The position numbers and the translations under genes are program-made. From Akkermansiaceae bacterium (GTDB lineage Bacteria > Verrucomicrobiota > Verrucomicrobiia > Verrucomicrobiales > Akkermansiaceae), in NCBI GenBank assembly GCA_947491475.1, contig CANLKN010000029.1, positions 1-38,939 of the forward strand: a DNA stretch of 38,939 nt. The letters run 5' to 3'. This document shows, in pieces, positions 1 to 8,411 of the stretch. Each line of letters begins with the position of its first letter. Position 1 is the first letter of the stretch. The notes under the pieces were generated by a model. That model was not told where the DNA came from. It was given only the letters and a program-made list of their open reading frames with translations, and made no database searches.

Positions 1-172
1 TGGCGCACGGCCCGGGTTGACCAGGGTGACCCTGAGCGAATTGGCCTGCCATGCGGCAGGAATCCACAGTAATTTGACCATCGCGTTACCACAGCACGGG
101 CAGTTCACGACATGGGGAGGTTTCGGCGGCGCAATGGTCGCCGCGCCGACAAGCAGGGGCCGACCGGCTTGT

Positions 173-199
173 CCGCCATAGCTCGCAGAGCGACGGCGG
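173..199. repeat. short hairpin repeat (CCGCC...GGCGG family)
   Basis: Imperfect palindrome with arms CCGCC and GGCGG around TAGCTC-GCA-GAGC. It is preceded by CTTGTCCGCC. A related hairpin with the same CTTGTCCGCC lead lies at 37217-37245, so this is probably a dispersed intergenic repeat of the genome. It sits directly upstream of the decayed antitoxin gene. Confidence 0.45.
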
Positions 200-201
200 G
201 T

Positions 202-447
202 ATGGAAAGCAATGCGCTCGAGTTTCTTGTGCGCGGCCGGGTGGCAAAATCCATGATGGCGGATGTCAGAGCACTACGGGAGCGGCTTGGTCTCACGCAG
301 AATCAGTTTTCAGGCATGATTGGAGTGAGCATCAAGACTCTTCAGAATTGGGAATAGGGCAGGCGAGAACCAGAAGGTCCTGCGAAGGCTCTTTTGCGTG
401 TTGTCGAGAAAGAGCCGCAGGCCGTCTTGAGCGCCCTCCATGCATGA
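202..447 (+). pseudogene. XRE-family antitoxin (NadS/HigA type) with in-frame amber stop
   Basis: The reading frame from the ATG at 202 gives a helix-turn-helix region (RALRERLGLTQNQFSGMIG, then VSIKTLQNWE), stops at TAG 355-357, and continues in the same frame as GRREPEGPAKALLRVVEKEP to a TGA at 445-447. In NadS/HigA-like antitoxins this junction reads NWEQGRR, so the TAG replaces the expected CAG (Q) by one transition. These antitoxins bind DNA and neutralise a RelE/HigB toxin; no toxin gene is visible upstream. The N-terminus is uncertain because usual NadS proteins carry about 30 residues before this domain that match poorly here. The 30-codon tail has no further stop, so the mutation may be recent or a sequencing error. 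The family assignment is reasonably firm; the start codon is not. Confidence 0.6.
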
Positions 448-459
448 ACAGGCAGCATC

Positions 460-1185
460 CGGTCGAGGTGACGGGATTGCGCCCGTCACCCCTCCCACAC
501 CACCGGACGTGCGGGTTTGACTCCGTGCCTCCGTCCATGCGGGATGGCTTCGCTTTCAGGTGAAGCCGCTATCGCTGCAGGGGCATTCCCGCCGCCGATC
601 TTTTCGCTTAGCCGCGCGAGGAGTGGGTTGTGTTTCACCGTATCGAAGAACGCTTTCAGATCGCAGGCCTCCCCAGGTAAGAACGCCGTCCTCCGCCGCA
701 CAATCGCCACATTTACCTGCCGGGCCAAATCCAACGGTTTATCCTCCCTACGGTCCATTCCATCCCAGCCTTGGGCAGCGCCCAAGGTCACGCGCAGGCA
801 TGAATTTCGAGGGTTGAAAGCCCGGCCTATCCCGGTGTTTACTCCACCGGCGGCGTTTGGGAGCGGGCCTACAGCCCTCGAAGCGTCGGGCCACGGGAAA
901 CCCAGCCCGTTGGGCTGGGCTGGTATGATGCCGGGCCTTTGGCCCTACAGAAGTGCCAAACCTTTTTCCGGCCAGGCACAGCAAACTCAAGACTTTGCGG
1001 TGCCCGGCTCCGGATGTCTGACGTTGTGCGCCGAGCCAAGCAAGGCGCTTCTTGACGGGTGAAAGACCTGATGTTTCAAAGCCTAGCCACTAGAAACCAC
1101 CCTCAACACAGGATATTTCACCATCAACCCGGAGGACGCCATAGAGGCGAAATCCTTTCCGACTGCACAAAGCAATCACGCACTG
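460..1185 (-). mobile_element. degraded group II intron with reverse-transcriptase fragment
   Basis: On the minus strand a frame within 486-791 contains CDLKAFFDTVKHNPLLARLS, matching the conserved start of group II intron reverse transcriptases (D-L-x-x-F-F-D-x-V-x-H-x-x-L). The rest of the RT and the maturase domain are missing. After it, still on the minus strand, comes a domain V-like stem (505-536, outer arms GGACG/CGTCC) and a domain VI-like perfect 9-bp hairpin (467-475 with 482-490, GGTGACGGG/CCCGTCACC). A GTGCG at about 1183-1179 on the minus strand could be the intron 5' end, but this is weak. The intron sits just after the antitoxin stop codon. It looks like an internally deleted, immobile remnant. 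The exact ends are inferred. Confidence 0.55.
765..960. repeat. hairpin-rich dispersed-repeat-like segment inside the intron remnant
   Basis: Contains a perfect 8-bp hairpin CCCAGCCC-GTT-GGGCTGGG at 901-919 and an adjacent GGGCC-TTT-GGCCC hairpin near 934-946. Short GC-rich palindromes of this style recur between genes in Planctomycetes and Verrucomicrobia genomes (from memory). It lies where the body of the intron RT should be, so it may have replaced that part. No coding function is seen. Confidence 0.4.
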
Positions 1186-1202
1186 AGGGTTGATGCTTTG
1201 GG

Positions 1203-2798
1203 CTAAGCCCGCAGGCGGCGGGTAATCATGGCCACCGCATCTTTGGCTTCAGTGACTTTCAACAGCCGCGCTATCGCGAAATAAACGATGGCGGCAACGC
1301 CCACCGTGGCCAGCAGGCCACCGGCGCGCAGCCAGAACGGGAGCTGCGCCGGATCCATGAAAAACCAGCGGTTTGCCGCCAGGCAAACGGCGGCCATCGC
1401 CGCACCCGCGCCCGCCAGCTTGATGAGCAACGACAACAGGTCCGCACTGCCGAAATCGCCCGCGAATTTGCGCATGGCGGTGTAGAGTATCAGGAAATTG
1501 ATGCTGGCGCTGATGCTGGTGGTGAGTGCCAGCGACTCGTGGCCCCAGCGCATGACAAAGACGAAGAACCAGTTGAAGCCGATGTTGATTCCGAGCGCGA
1601 AGATGCTGACGATCATCGGAATCCAGCGTCGATCGATCGCGTAAAACGCCGGCTGCAGGACCTTGAGCCAGGCATAACATAGCAGTCCATAGCCGTATGC
1701 GCGCAAAGCAGCGGCGGTTTGCAGGCGGTCATGCGCGTCGAAGGCGCCGCGCTCGTAAAGCACGCTGACGATCGGCTCCGCCAATAGCACCAGCCCGAGT
1801 GTGGATGGCAGCACCAGAAAGGCCACCAGCCGCAGGCCCTTCGCCAGAGTAGGCCTGAAATCCTCGCCGATGCCGCCGATCGCCGCGCGCGACAATGCCG
1901 GCAGCGTGACCGTGGCCACCGCCACACCGAAGACGCCGATCGGCAGTTGCATCAAACGAAAAGCATAACTCAGCCAGCTCACCGCGCCCTCGCCCACGCC
2001 ATAGGCAAACATCGCGTTGATCACCACATTCACCTGCACCACGGAAGAGGCGATCACCGCCGGTCCCATCAGCCTGAGGATTTGCCGCACGCCGGAATCC
2101 TTCCATTGGAAATCCGCCACGAAACGATATCCCACACGCCGCAACGCGGGAAACTGGCAGGTCAGCTGCGCCAAGCCGCCGATCACCACACCGATGGAGA
2201 ATCCGATCAGGCTGTCTTTTCCCCATGCAGGATCCATCCACCAGCCGAGCGACGCGCCACCGATCATCGAGCCGAGGTTGAAGAAACAGGATGACAACGC
2301 CGGCATGCCAAAGACGTTGCGCGCGTTGAGCATGCCCATCACCAGCGCCGCCAGTGACACCAGCAGGATGAATGGATACATGATGCGCACCATCGTGATG
2401 GTGAGGGCAATCTCCTCCGGATTGTAATCGCGCGGCGAGCTTCCGGACCGCGAGAGCGAGGTGAGGAAATCGACAATCCACGGTGCCACGAGAATCCCTA
2501 ACAAAGTCACAACGCTCATGAAGACGGCGGCCAGCGTCATCATCTTGTTGGCGAGCGCCCAGGCGGAGGTTTCGCCCTCGGATTTCAATTTCTTGGAAAA
2601 CGTGGTGACAAAAGCCTGCGAGAGCGCGCCCTCGGCGAAAAGGTCGCGCAGCAAATTGGGCACTTTGAAGGCGAGGAAAAAACAATCCATCCACTTGCTG
2701 CCACCGAACAATCCGGCAAACATCATTTCGCGCGCCAGGCCGAGCACACGGCTGGCCATCACGGCGGCGCTGACTTTTCCAGTGGCTCTAGCGGACAT
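1203..2798 (-). CDS. murJ: lipid II flippase MurJ
   Basis: A 531-residue, highly hydrophobic protein of the MVF/MurJ (MOP superfamily) type, the inner-membrane flippase that moves lipid II to the periplasmic face for peptidoglycan synthesis. The N-terminus has the family pattern ASRVLGLAREMMFAGLFG followed by FKVPNLLRDLFAEGALSQAF, with conserved Pro-Asn, Arg and EGALS residues. Length fits the usual 500-550 residues with about 14 membrane segments. The start at 2798 places the first helix immediately after a short basic N-terminus, as normal. It is a single gene transcribed away from rsmD; the 251-bp gap between them carries a dispersed palindromic repeat. The 3' end faces the intron remnant. 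No oddity is seen in the protein. Confidence 0.93.
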   Translation of the reverse strand: MSARATGKVSAAVMASRVLGLAREMMFAGLFGGSKWMDCFFLAFKVPNLLRDLFAEGALSQAFVTTFSKKLKSEGETSAWALANKMMTLAAVFMSVVTLLGILVAPWIVDFLTSLSRSGSSPRDYNPEEIALTITMVRIMYPFILLVSLAALVMGMLNARNVFGMPALSSCFFNLGSMIGGASLGWWMDPAWGKDSLIGFSIGVVIGGLAQLTCQFPALRRVGYRFVADFQWKDSGVRQILRLMGPAVIASSVVQVNVVINAMFAYGVGEGAVSWLSYAFRLMQLPIGVFGVAVATVTLPALSRAAIGGIGEDFRPTLAKGLRLVAFLVLPSTLGLVLLAEPIVSVLYERGAFDAHDRLQTAAALRAYGYGLLCYAWLKVLQPAFYAIDRRWIPMIVSIFALGINIGFNWFFVFVMRWGHESLALTTSISASINFLILYTAMRKFAGDFGSADLLSLLIKLAGAGAAMAAVCLAANRWFFMDPAQLPFWLRAGGLLATVGVAAIVYFAIARLLKVTEAKDAVAMITRRLRA

Positions 2799-2894
2799 CG
2801 GGTGGCCATGTCATAGAGCCATCCGCCTGCCATGGCTATCCCGGGATGCGGGAATTTCCTTCTCGGGCAGTCGCATCCGGGATATGGATTTTTT

Positions 2895-2987
2895 GAACCG
2901 CAAAGCCGCAAAGCCGCAAAGGTCGCAAAGGAAACGCAAAGGGTTTCCTGAAATTCTTCTTTGCGACCCTTTGCGGCTTCGCGGTAT
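2895..2987. repeat. GCAAAG-type palindromic intergenic repeat
   Basis: Left side carries three tandem copies of CCGCAAAG followed by GTCGCAAAG; right side carries CTTTGCGACC and CTTTGCGGC in inverted orientation (about 2959-2979). The two halves can form a long imperfect hairpin. It lies between the divergent genes murJ and rsmD. This type of CGCAAAG repeat is widespread in bacterial intergenic regions; its function is unknown. Confidence 0.6.
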
Positions 2988-3049
2988 TTCTTCTTGGAAT
3001 TTCCGGCTGCCGACTTGTGGAAACCATCACGCCCCGCTAAGCAGCGCGC

Positions 3050-3604
3050 ATGAGAATCATCGCCGGAAGCGCCGGGCGCATCGCCATCAAGGTCCCGCCC
3101 GCCGTGGCGCGGCCGACCACTGATTTCGTGCGCCAGGCGATCTTTTCGATCCTCGGCGAGCGCGTGGAAAACGCCCGTGTTCTGGATTTGTTCGCCGGTT
3201 CCGGAGCCATCGGCCTCGAAGCGCTCAGCCGCGGCGCGGCGTCCTGCGTGTTTGTGGACGAACACCGGCAAGCCTGTGCGGTGATCGGCGAAAACCTCGC
3301 CAAAACCCGCCTCGATGGCGGCCGCGCCGTGAAAGCGGAAGTCACATCCTTCCTCAAACGCGACGCGGCGACCTACGATCTGATCTTCGCCGATCCGCCG
3401 TATTGGAAACACCACGGCGACAAGGACCACTTCGGCGATTTGCTGAAAAGCGGCATGCTGGCCCCGCGTCTAGCAGCCGATGGCTGGTTGATCGCCGAGA
3501 TTTCCGCCAACCAGACTTCACCCACTTCCGAGCACTTCTCCCTGATCGACCGCCGCGAATACGGCGGCAGCGCGATCCTGCTCTACACGCTTGGTCTGGC
3601 TTGA
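3050..3604 (+). CDS. rsmD: 16S rRNA (guanine966-N2)-methyltransferase RsmD
   Basis: A 184-residue SAM-dependent methyltransferase that modifies G966 of 16S rRNA in the small-subunit head. The start MRIIAGSAGR is the family N-terminal signature, followed by the RPTTDFVRQAIFSIL pattern. SAM-binding motif I is VLDLFAGSGAIGLEALSRGA (residues about 45-64), and the catalytic motif is the DPPY of DLIFADPPYW (about residue 122). Length matches the family (180-200). It is a single gene on the plus strand, with the CGCAAAG repeat upstream and a repeat-rich gap before leuA. Nothing is missing. Confidence 0.93.
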   Translation: MRIIAGSAGRIAIKVPPAVARPTTDFVRQAIFSILGERVENARVLDLFAGSGAIGLEALSRGAASCVFVDEHRQACAVIGENLAKTRLDGGRAVKAEVTSFLKRDAATYDLIFADPPYWKHHGDKDHFGDLLKSGMLAPRLAADGWLIAEISANQTSPTSEHFSLIDRREYGGSAILLYTLGLA

Positions 3605-3624
3605 AGCGGGACGGGTATGGAAAA

Positions 3625-3745
3625 CGGAGGATAGGCTTCCAGCCTGTCTCGGAAGGCGGGCATCTTGCCTGCCGTGGTGGTTGTCCCACAAAATCCAGGC
3701 AGGAAGCCCAATGCCCGGACGCCGAAACAGCCAAGTTGGCTGTTC
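3625..3745. repeat. intergenic repeat-rich spacer before leuA
   Basis: Contains AGGCTTCCAGCCTGTCTC and a GGCGGGCATCTTGCCTGCC segment. These resemble self-complementary dispersed repeats seen between genes of Planctomycetes and Verrucomicrobia. It also holds a perfect hairpin ACAGCCAA-G-TTGGCTGT at 3727-3743. The reading frame of leuA stays open upstream through this stretch, but the translated sequence has no family similarity. Confidence 0.45.
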
Positions 3746-3817
3746 GTCCATTCCTCCACCCGCACGCTTGACCGGGCTAGGTGCCGCCTTAGGATTCCCC
3801 TCCCCACCACTTTTCCC

Positions 3818-5503
3818 ATGCATCCCGCCTCGCTTCGCAAATACCGCCCATTTCCGCCCGTCCGGCTGCCGGACCGCACTTGGCCGGACCGGGTGCTCGA
3901 CCGCGCGCCCGAGTGGTGCTCGGTGGACCTGCGCGATGGCAACCAGGCGCTGCCCCAGCCGATGTCGGTGGAGGAGAAACTGGAGTTTTTCGAACTGCTT
4001 TGCCGCGTCGGTTTCAAGCAGATCGAAATCGGCTTTCCGTCCGCGGCGGACACCGAGTTCAACTTCTGCCGCAGGCTCATCGAGGAAAACCGCATCCCTC
4101 ACGATGTGACCATCCAGGTGCTGGTGCAGACGCGCGACCACCTGATCCGCAAAACCTTTGAGGCAATCAACGGTGCTCGGCGCGTGATCGTGCATATCTA
4201 CAACTCCACCTCGCCGCTGCAACGCAGCGTGACCTTCGCTGGTGCCTCGCGCGAATCGATCCGCGACATCGCCGTCGAAGGGGCGAAGCTGGTGAAGGAA
4301 CTTGCGCCCACGATTCCCGATACCGAAATCGTGCTCGAGTATTCACCCGAGTCTTTCTCGGACACCGAGCTCGATTTCTCGCTCGAATGCTGCCACGCGG
4401 TAATGGACGTCTGGCAACCGACGCCGGAGAAAAAAATCATCCTCAACCTGCCGGCCACCGTCGAGTGGACCACGCCCAACGTCCATGCCGACCAGATCGA
4501 ATGGATCTGCCGGAATCTAACAAACCGCCGATCGGTCATCATTTCGCTGCACACCCACAACGACCGCGGCACCGGCGTGGCCGCCACCGAGCTCGGCATG
4601 CTCGCCGGAGCCGACCGCGTCGAAGGCACGCTATTCGGCAATGGCGAACGCACCGGCAACCTCGACATCGTCACCGTCGCACTCAATCTCAACAGTCACG
4701 GCATTGAGACCGGCCTTGATTTCTCCGACCTGCCGTCGTTGCGCGCGGTTTACGAACGCGTCACGCGGCTCATCGTGCCCGAGCGCCAACCTTATTCGGG
4801 AGAGTTGGTGTTCACCGCTTTTTCCGGATCTCATCAAGACGCCATCAAGAAGGGCCTCGATCGCCGTCTCAAGGAACTGGAAACCAATCCGGATGTGCAT
4901 TGGGGAGTGCCCTACCTCGCTATCGATCCGCAGGACATCGGCCGCAGCTACGAGGCGATCATTCGCATCAATTCGCAGTCCGGCAAAGGCGGCGTAGCCT
5001 ATGTGCTCGACCGCGAGCACGGCTTTGATTTGCCGAAAACCATGCATCCACAGGTAGGCAAGCGCATCTATGATTTGGCGGACGAACACGGCCGCGAACT
5101 GACTGCCGATGAAATTCGCGACGCCTTCTTCCGCGAGTTTGTCAATGTTTCCAGTCCGCTGGATGTGATCGACTACGAACTCATCCATCAGATCAGCGAA
5201 CGTGGCCGGGTAAAGTGCCAGGCCGTGATCCTCAACCATGGCGAGGAACAACGCATCGAGGGATTCGGCAACGGCCCGATCAACGCGTTTGTCCAAGCGT
5301 TGGAGGGCATCGGGCTCAAGGACTTCAAGGTCACCGACTACCGTTCGCACGCCGTGCGCGGTGGCTCGGACGCAAGCGCCGCAGCCTACGTGCAGGTCCA
5401 GCACGACGACGGACGCCTGCTATGGGGCGCGGGAGTCGATCCTTCGATCGAAATGGCGGGTCTCAAGGCGCTGGTCACCGCATGGAATTTGTTGCGGCCG
5501 TGA
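3818..5503 (+). CDS. leuA: 2-isopropylmalate synthase, type 2
   Basis: 561 residues from the ATG at 3818 (MHPASLRKYRPFPPV). The enzyme condenses acetyl-CoA with 2-oxoisovalerate, the first committed step of leucine synthesis. The DRE-TIM barrel signature appears as CSVDLRDGNQALPQPM, with metal-binding H-x-H-N-D in SLHTHNDRGTGVAATEL and a later NGERTGN motif. The C-terminal LeuA dimer/regulatory domain begins near VKCQAVILNHGEE and contains the GNGPINAFVQAL motif, so leucine feedback inhibition is expected. The long form with the KYRPFPPV N-terminus is the LeuA type-2 subfamily. The frame is open upstream to 3665 through repeats, but similarity begins at 3818. It converges on folD across an inverted repeat. 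Confidence 0.93.
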   Translation: MHPASLRKYRPFPPVRLPDRTWPDRVLDRAPEWCSVDLRDGNQALPQPMSVEEKLEFFELLCRVGFKQIEIGFPSAADTEFNFCRRLIEENRIPHDVTIQVLVQTRDHLIRKTFEAINGARRVIVHIYNSTSPLQRSVTFAGASRESIRDIAVEGAKLVKELAPTIPDTEIVLEYSPESFSDTELDFSLECCHAVMDVWQPTPEKKIILNLPATVEWTTPNVHADQIEWICRNLTNRRSVIISLHTHNDRGTGVAATELGMLAGADRVEGTLFGNGERTGNLDIVTVALNLNSHGIETGLDFSDLPSLRAVYERVTRLIVPERQPYSGELVFTAFSGSHQDAIKKGLDRRLKELETNPDVHWGVPYLAIDPQDIGRSYEAIIRINSQSGKGGVAYVLDREHGFDLPKTMHPQVGKRIYDLADEHGRELTADEIRDAFFREFVNVSSPLDVIDYELIHQISERGRVKCQAVILNHGEEQRIEGFGNGPINAFVQALEGIGLKDFKVTDYRSHAVRGGSDASAAAYVQVQHDDGRLLWGAGVDPSIEMAGLKALVTAWNLLRP

Positions 5504-5522
5504 AACTGCCAAGCTTGTAGCG

Positions 5523-5649
5523 AAGCATGTAGCGGCGCTCTATGAGCGTCGATGCTCGTGAGCCGAGCGAAGCTTCTTCATTGGCATTCCCAATGGCATC
5601 TCGGCCTCGTGGCCAGTCAGCGACGCTCATAGACCGCCGCTACATGCTT
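5523..5649. repeat. 29-bp inverted repeat between convergent leuA and folD
   Basis: Left arm 5523-5551 (AAGCATGTAGCGGCGCTC...) and right arm 5621-5649 are reverse complements over 29 bp with one mismatch, separated by 69 bp. The right arm covers the folD stop codon (5640-5642), so the element supplies the gene's last codons. It could act as a bidirectional terminator or be a small non-autonomous repeat. Confidence 0.75.
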
Positions 5650-6524
5650 GAGAGCTGCCTCGCGGCTTGCAGGGTGTTTTTCATCAACATGGCGATGGTC
5701 ATCGGGCCGACGCCGCCGGGCACCGGGGTGATGGCGGAGCATAGCGGGGCGACTTCCTGATAGGCGACATCGCCGGTGAGGCGGTAGCCGGATTTTTTGG
5801 AGGCGTCCTCGACGCGGTTGATGCCGACGTCGATGACCACGGCACCGGGTTTCACCCAGTCCGCCTTGACCATTTCCGGGCGGCCGACTGCGGCGACCAG
5901 GATGTCGGCACGGCGGCAGATGGCGGGCAGGTCCTTGGATCGCGAGTGGGCGATGGTCACGGTGGCGTTCGATTTTTTGGAAACCAAAAGCAGTGCCATC
6001 GGTTTGCCGACGATCATGCTGCGGCCGATGATCACGGCTTCCGCGCCGTTGGTGGAAATTCCGGCGGATTCTAACAACTTCATGCAGCCGGCAGGCGTGC
6101 AGGGAACGAAGCCACTCGGGTCTTCGAGCACGAGTTTGGCGACGTTCTCCGGATGGAAGCCATCGACATCCTTGCGCGGATCAATGGCGCGGATGATGGC
6201 CTCCTCATCGATGTGCTTGGGAGGTGGCGACTGGACGAGGATGCCGTGGATGGCGGAATCGGCGTTGAGTTCGCGCACGACTTGCAGCAATTCCTCCTGA
6301 GTGGTTTTCGCCTTGAGTTCGATCTTGCGCGAATGAAAGCCGAGCTCGCCGCAGGTGCGGACTTTGTTAGCGACATAGACTTTCGATGCCGGATCTTCGC
6401 CGACGAGCACGACGGCGAGTCCTGGAGTGATGCCTTGGTTTGTTAGAGCGTCGGTTTCGGCGCGGCACTCGTCGAGCACGGCGGCGGCAAGGGCTTTTCC
6501 ATCGAGGATGCGGGGTGTGGACAT
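5640..6524 (-). CDS. folD: bifunctional methylenetetrahydrofolate dehydrogenase/cyclohydrolase FolD
   Basis: 294 residues. FolD interconverts 5,10-methylene-THF, methenyl-THF and 10-formyl-THF for one-carbon metabolism in the cytosol. The catalytic Y50-x3-K54 pair is in [16 protein letters not shown]; the folate-site motif is [12 protein letters not shown] (116-127). The Rossmann NADP-binding loop reads [16 protein letters not shown] (165-180), and the C-terminal [15 protein letters not shown] signature is intact. Length is typical. It lies 37 bp downstream of the acyltransferase gene on the same strand, so the two are probably co-transcribed. Its stop codon lies inside the right arm of the 5523-5649 inverted repeat. 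Confidence 0.95.
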   Translation of the reverse strand: MSTPRILDGKALAAAVLDECRAETDALTNQGITPGLAVVLVGEDPASKVYVANKVRTCGELGFHSRKIELKAKTTQEELLQVVRELNADSAIHGILVQSPPPKHIDEEAIIRAIDPRKDVDGFHPENVAKLVLEDPSGFVPCTPAGCMKLLESAGISTNGAEAVIIGRSMIVGKPMALLLVSKKSNATVTIAHSRSKDLPAICRRADILVAAVGRPEMVKADWVKPGAVVIDVGINRVEDASKKSGYRLTGDVAYQEVAPLCSAITPVPGGVGPMTIAMLMKNTLQAARQLSSM

Positions 6525-6561
6525 GAAATGTTGAATGTTGGATTTTTAATTTTGGATGAGC

Positions 6562-7233
6562 TTATGCGTCGTCGGTGGCTTGAATCATGAGGTTTTCGAT
6601 CCTGATGCGTTGGTTTTCGAAAATCTCGGCGTCCATGCCGCGGGTGAGGGTAATGGGTTCGGCGAAGGTGACTTGGACGCGGCTGAAGGGCTTTGGAATG
6701 ACAAAGCGGTCCCAGGTTTTCAAGCGCCATGCGGAGGAAAAGCGGACGTGGATGGGAATGATCGGCGCTCCGGTGGATTCGGCGAGTTTGATGATGCCGG
6801 GTTGCAGTTGGTAGCGAGGACCGCGCGGTCCGTCGGGGGTGACGCAGATGTCGAGGCCCTCCTGCAGGGCGCGTTTGAGACCGACGAGAGCCGCCACGCC
6901 GCGGCGGGAGGATGAGCCGCGCACGGAGCCAAGGCCGAAGACTGCCATTGCGCGGGCAACCATGTCGCCATCGTGGCTGGCACTGGTGAGGGCGACGGTC
7001 TTGCGGTGGCCATAACAGATGCGGTTCCATGCGGGCGGCACGCAGAAGAAGCGGTTGTGCCAAAGCACGTAGATCACTGGCGGCATGGGTGCGTTTTTGT
7101 TGCCGATGCCGGCCAGGTCACGGATCTCGAAACGCAGGGTGGCGGCCAGCAGTTTCATCGTCCATCCCGCGAGCGTGCCGAGCAGCGCGGACTTGCGGTC
7201 GCTGCGGATTTCGCTGCCTTTTTTGATTCTCAT
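6562..7233 (-). CDS. lysophospholipid acyltransferase family protein (DUF374)
   Basis: A 223-residue protein of the DUF374/PlsC-related acyltransferase group, which moves acyl chains onto lipid precursors (lipid A or phospholipids) at the inner membrane. Visible motifs are LWHNR (57-61, in place of the PlsC HX4D start), TSASHDGDMVAR (83-94), GSVRGSSSRRG (102-112) and TPDGPRGPRY (132-141), in the family order. A hydrophobic segment near the N-terminus (residues 15-33) fits a membrane anchor. The exact acceptor is not known for this family. It is upstream gene of a likely two-gene unit with folD. It diverges from rpmH across about 280 bp that hold the rpmH promoter. Confidence 0.85.
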   Translation of the reverse strand: MRIKKGSEIRSDRKSALLGTLAGWTMKLLAATLRFEIRDLAGIGNKNAPMPPVIYVLWHNRFFCVPPAWNRICYGHRKTVALTSASHDGDMVARAMAVFGLGSVRGSSSRRGVAALVGLKRALQEGLDICVTPDGPRGPRYQLQPGIIKLAESTGAPIIPIHVRFSSAWRLKTWDRFVIPKPFSRVQVTFAEPITLTRGMDAEIFENQRIRIENLMIQATDDA

Positions 7234-7428
7234 CTGGAGCGGAAAAAACGGATCTCGTCACAGGAAGCCAGCGGGATTCCGTCGGTCGGCTGTCGAGCCG
7301 GCCGCAGTTTCGCCAGACATGCGGATTTGACAAGCCCGGCAGTCGTCCGTGCGGCGGAATCCGTGGATTGCAGCAATGGGCTGATGAATCCGCATTATTG
7401 GGGCAGAAAAATTTCTGTCACTGGTGGA

Positions 7429-7456
7429 TTGACAAGCCGTTTGCGGTGCCTAGAGT
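7429..7456 (+). promoter_or_regulatory. candidate sigma70-type promoter of rpmH-rnpA-yidD-yidC
   Basis: TTGACA at 7429-7434, 16-bp spacer, then TAGAGT at 7451-7456 (4 of 6 matches to TATAAT). It lies 58 bp before the rpmH ATG. A second TTGACA with the same AAGCC context occurs near 7327 but has no convincing -10. Confidence 0.55.
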
Positions 7457-7513
7457 CTCGCCCCCCGAGCCGCCCGGCGGACGGAAATATCCACCTTTTA
7501 CGAGGCCACAGCC

Positions 7514-7696
7514 ATGAGCAAACGCACCTACCAACCTTCCAAGCGCACTCGCAAAAACCAATTCGGTTTCCGCGCCCGCATGGCCAGTAAAGCCGGCCGC
7601 GACATCCTGCGCCGCCGCCGCCAAAAAGGCCGCAAGCGCCTGATTCCCAAGGGCGTCGAGCTCCAATACAGCCGTCACACAACGCAGCACAACTGA
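7514..7696 (+). CDS. rpmH: 50S ribosomal protein L34
   Basis: A 60-residue basic protein with the complete L34 signature: [20 protein letters not shown] then the [20 protein letters not shown] core. L34 is a large-subunit protein. The C-terminal extension (about 15 residues, ending HTTQHN) is longer than the 44-47-residue proteobacterial form but is seen elsewhere. First gene of the classic rpmH-rnpA-yidD-yidC cluster, with rnpA starting 44 bp downstream. In many genomes dnaA lies nearby; here the acyltransferase-folD pair occupies the other side. Confidence 0.95.
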   Translation: MSKRTYQPSKRTRKNQFGFRARMASKAGRDILRRRRQKGRKRLIPKGVELQYSRHTTQHN

Positions 7697-7740
7697 GTTT
7701 CCGAGCCCGCGCTGCTACGGGAGCCATCAGCATCCCCTCC

Positions 7741-8109
7741 ATGCGCCTCCCGCGGAAATCCAGCATCACCAGCCGCGCGGAATTCGCGCGGGTCAAAACT
7801 ACCGGTCAGGCGAAAGCCGGCCGGTTTGTCATTTTGAGCACTTTGGCCGATACCACGCTCGATTCGTTGCGCACCGGATTCATCACTACCAAGCGCAGCG
7901 GCAAGATGGCGCACGAGCGCAATTTGCTGCGGCGCAGGTTCCGCGCTCTTGTCCAGCAACACGCGCCGGAGTTTCCCGAAATGAGGCGCTATCTGGTCAC
8001 CATTGCCCGTCCCGGTGCCGCTCAGGCCACTTTCGCCGAGCTCGAGGCCGACTGGCTCCGCCAGGCGCGCCGCCTCGGTCTTCTTACCCGTCCGGAAACC
8101 AAGCTGTGA
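7741..8109 (+). CDS. rnpA: ribonuclease P protein component
   Basis: 122 residues, basic. It is the protein subunit of RNase P, which helps the catalytic RNA remove tRNA 5' leaders. Recognised from the N-terminal RLPRKSSITSRAEFARV pattern and the central RNR-type motif, here HERNLLRRRFRALV. RNR-motif and family match are moderate in detail, but position between rpmH and yidD is decisive. The stop TGA (8107-8109) overlaps the GTG start of yidD, so translation is likely coupled. Confidence 0.93.
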   Translation: MRLPRKSSITSRAEFARVKTTGQAKAGRFVILSTLADTTLDSLRTGFITTKRSGKMAHERNLLRRRFRALVQQHAPEFPEMRRYLVTIARPGAAQATFAELEADWLRQARRLGLLTRPETKL

Positions 8110-8393
8110 TCTCGCGAATCCTCACCGCCATCATCCGGATGCTGATCTGTTTTTATCAGCGGATTCTCGGGCCGATGATGAAATTCGCCGCTGGCCCGGC
8201 CGCCGGGTGCCGCTTCACGCCCTCGTGCTCGAACTATTTTCTGCAAGCCGTGGAAAACCATGGTCCCTTCCACGGTTCGTGGTTGGGAATTTGCCGGATT
8301 TTCCGCTGTCATCCATGGGGTGGCAGTGGTTATGACCCCGTCCCGCCGGGCACGCACGCATGCAAGCATCCCGCCGGTCACCACCATCCCTAA
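8106..8393 (+). CDS. yidD: membrane protein insertion efficiency factor YidD
   Basis: 95 residues starting at a GTG that overlaps the rnpA stop (GTGA). YidD is a small membrane-associated protein that helps YidC-dependent insertion. Signature motifs are GCRFTPSCSNYFLQAV (Cys-rich, with the PSCSNY core) and RIFRCHPWGGSGYDPVP. An N-terminal amphipathic/hydrophobic stretch (ISRILTAIIRMLICFYQRIL) fits membrane association. The His-rich tail (CKHPAGHHHP) is an unremarkable extension. It precedes yidC by 18 bp. Confidence 0.95.
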   Translation: MISRILTAIIRMLICFYQRILGPMMKFAAGPAAGCRFTPSCSNYFLQAVENHGPFHGSWLGICRIFRCHPWGGSGYDPVPPGTHACKHPAGHHHP

Positions 8394-8411
8394 CATTTTC
8401 CCCATTCATCC

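Noticed and set aside
1-113. Minus-strand frame running off the left edge with NCPCCGNAM, like a zinc-ribbon tail of a transposase
   Set aside because: Too short and only one CxxC; could be the end of an IS91-like transposase, but it cannot be supported from this piece.
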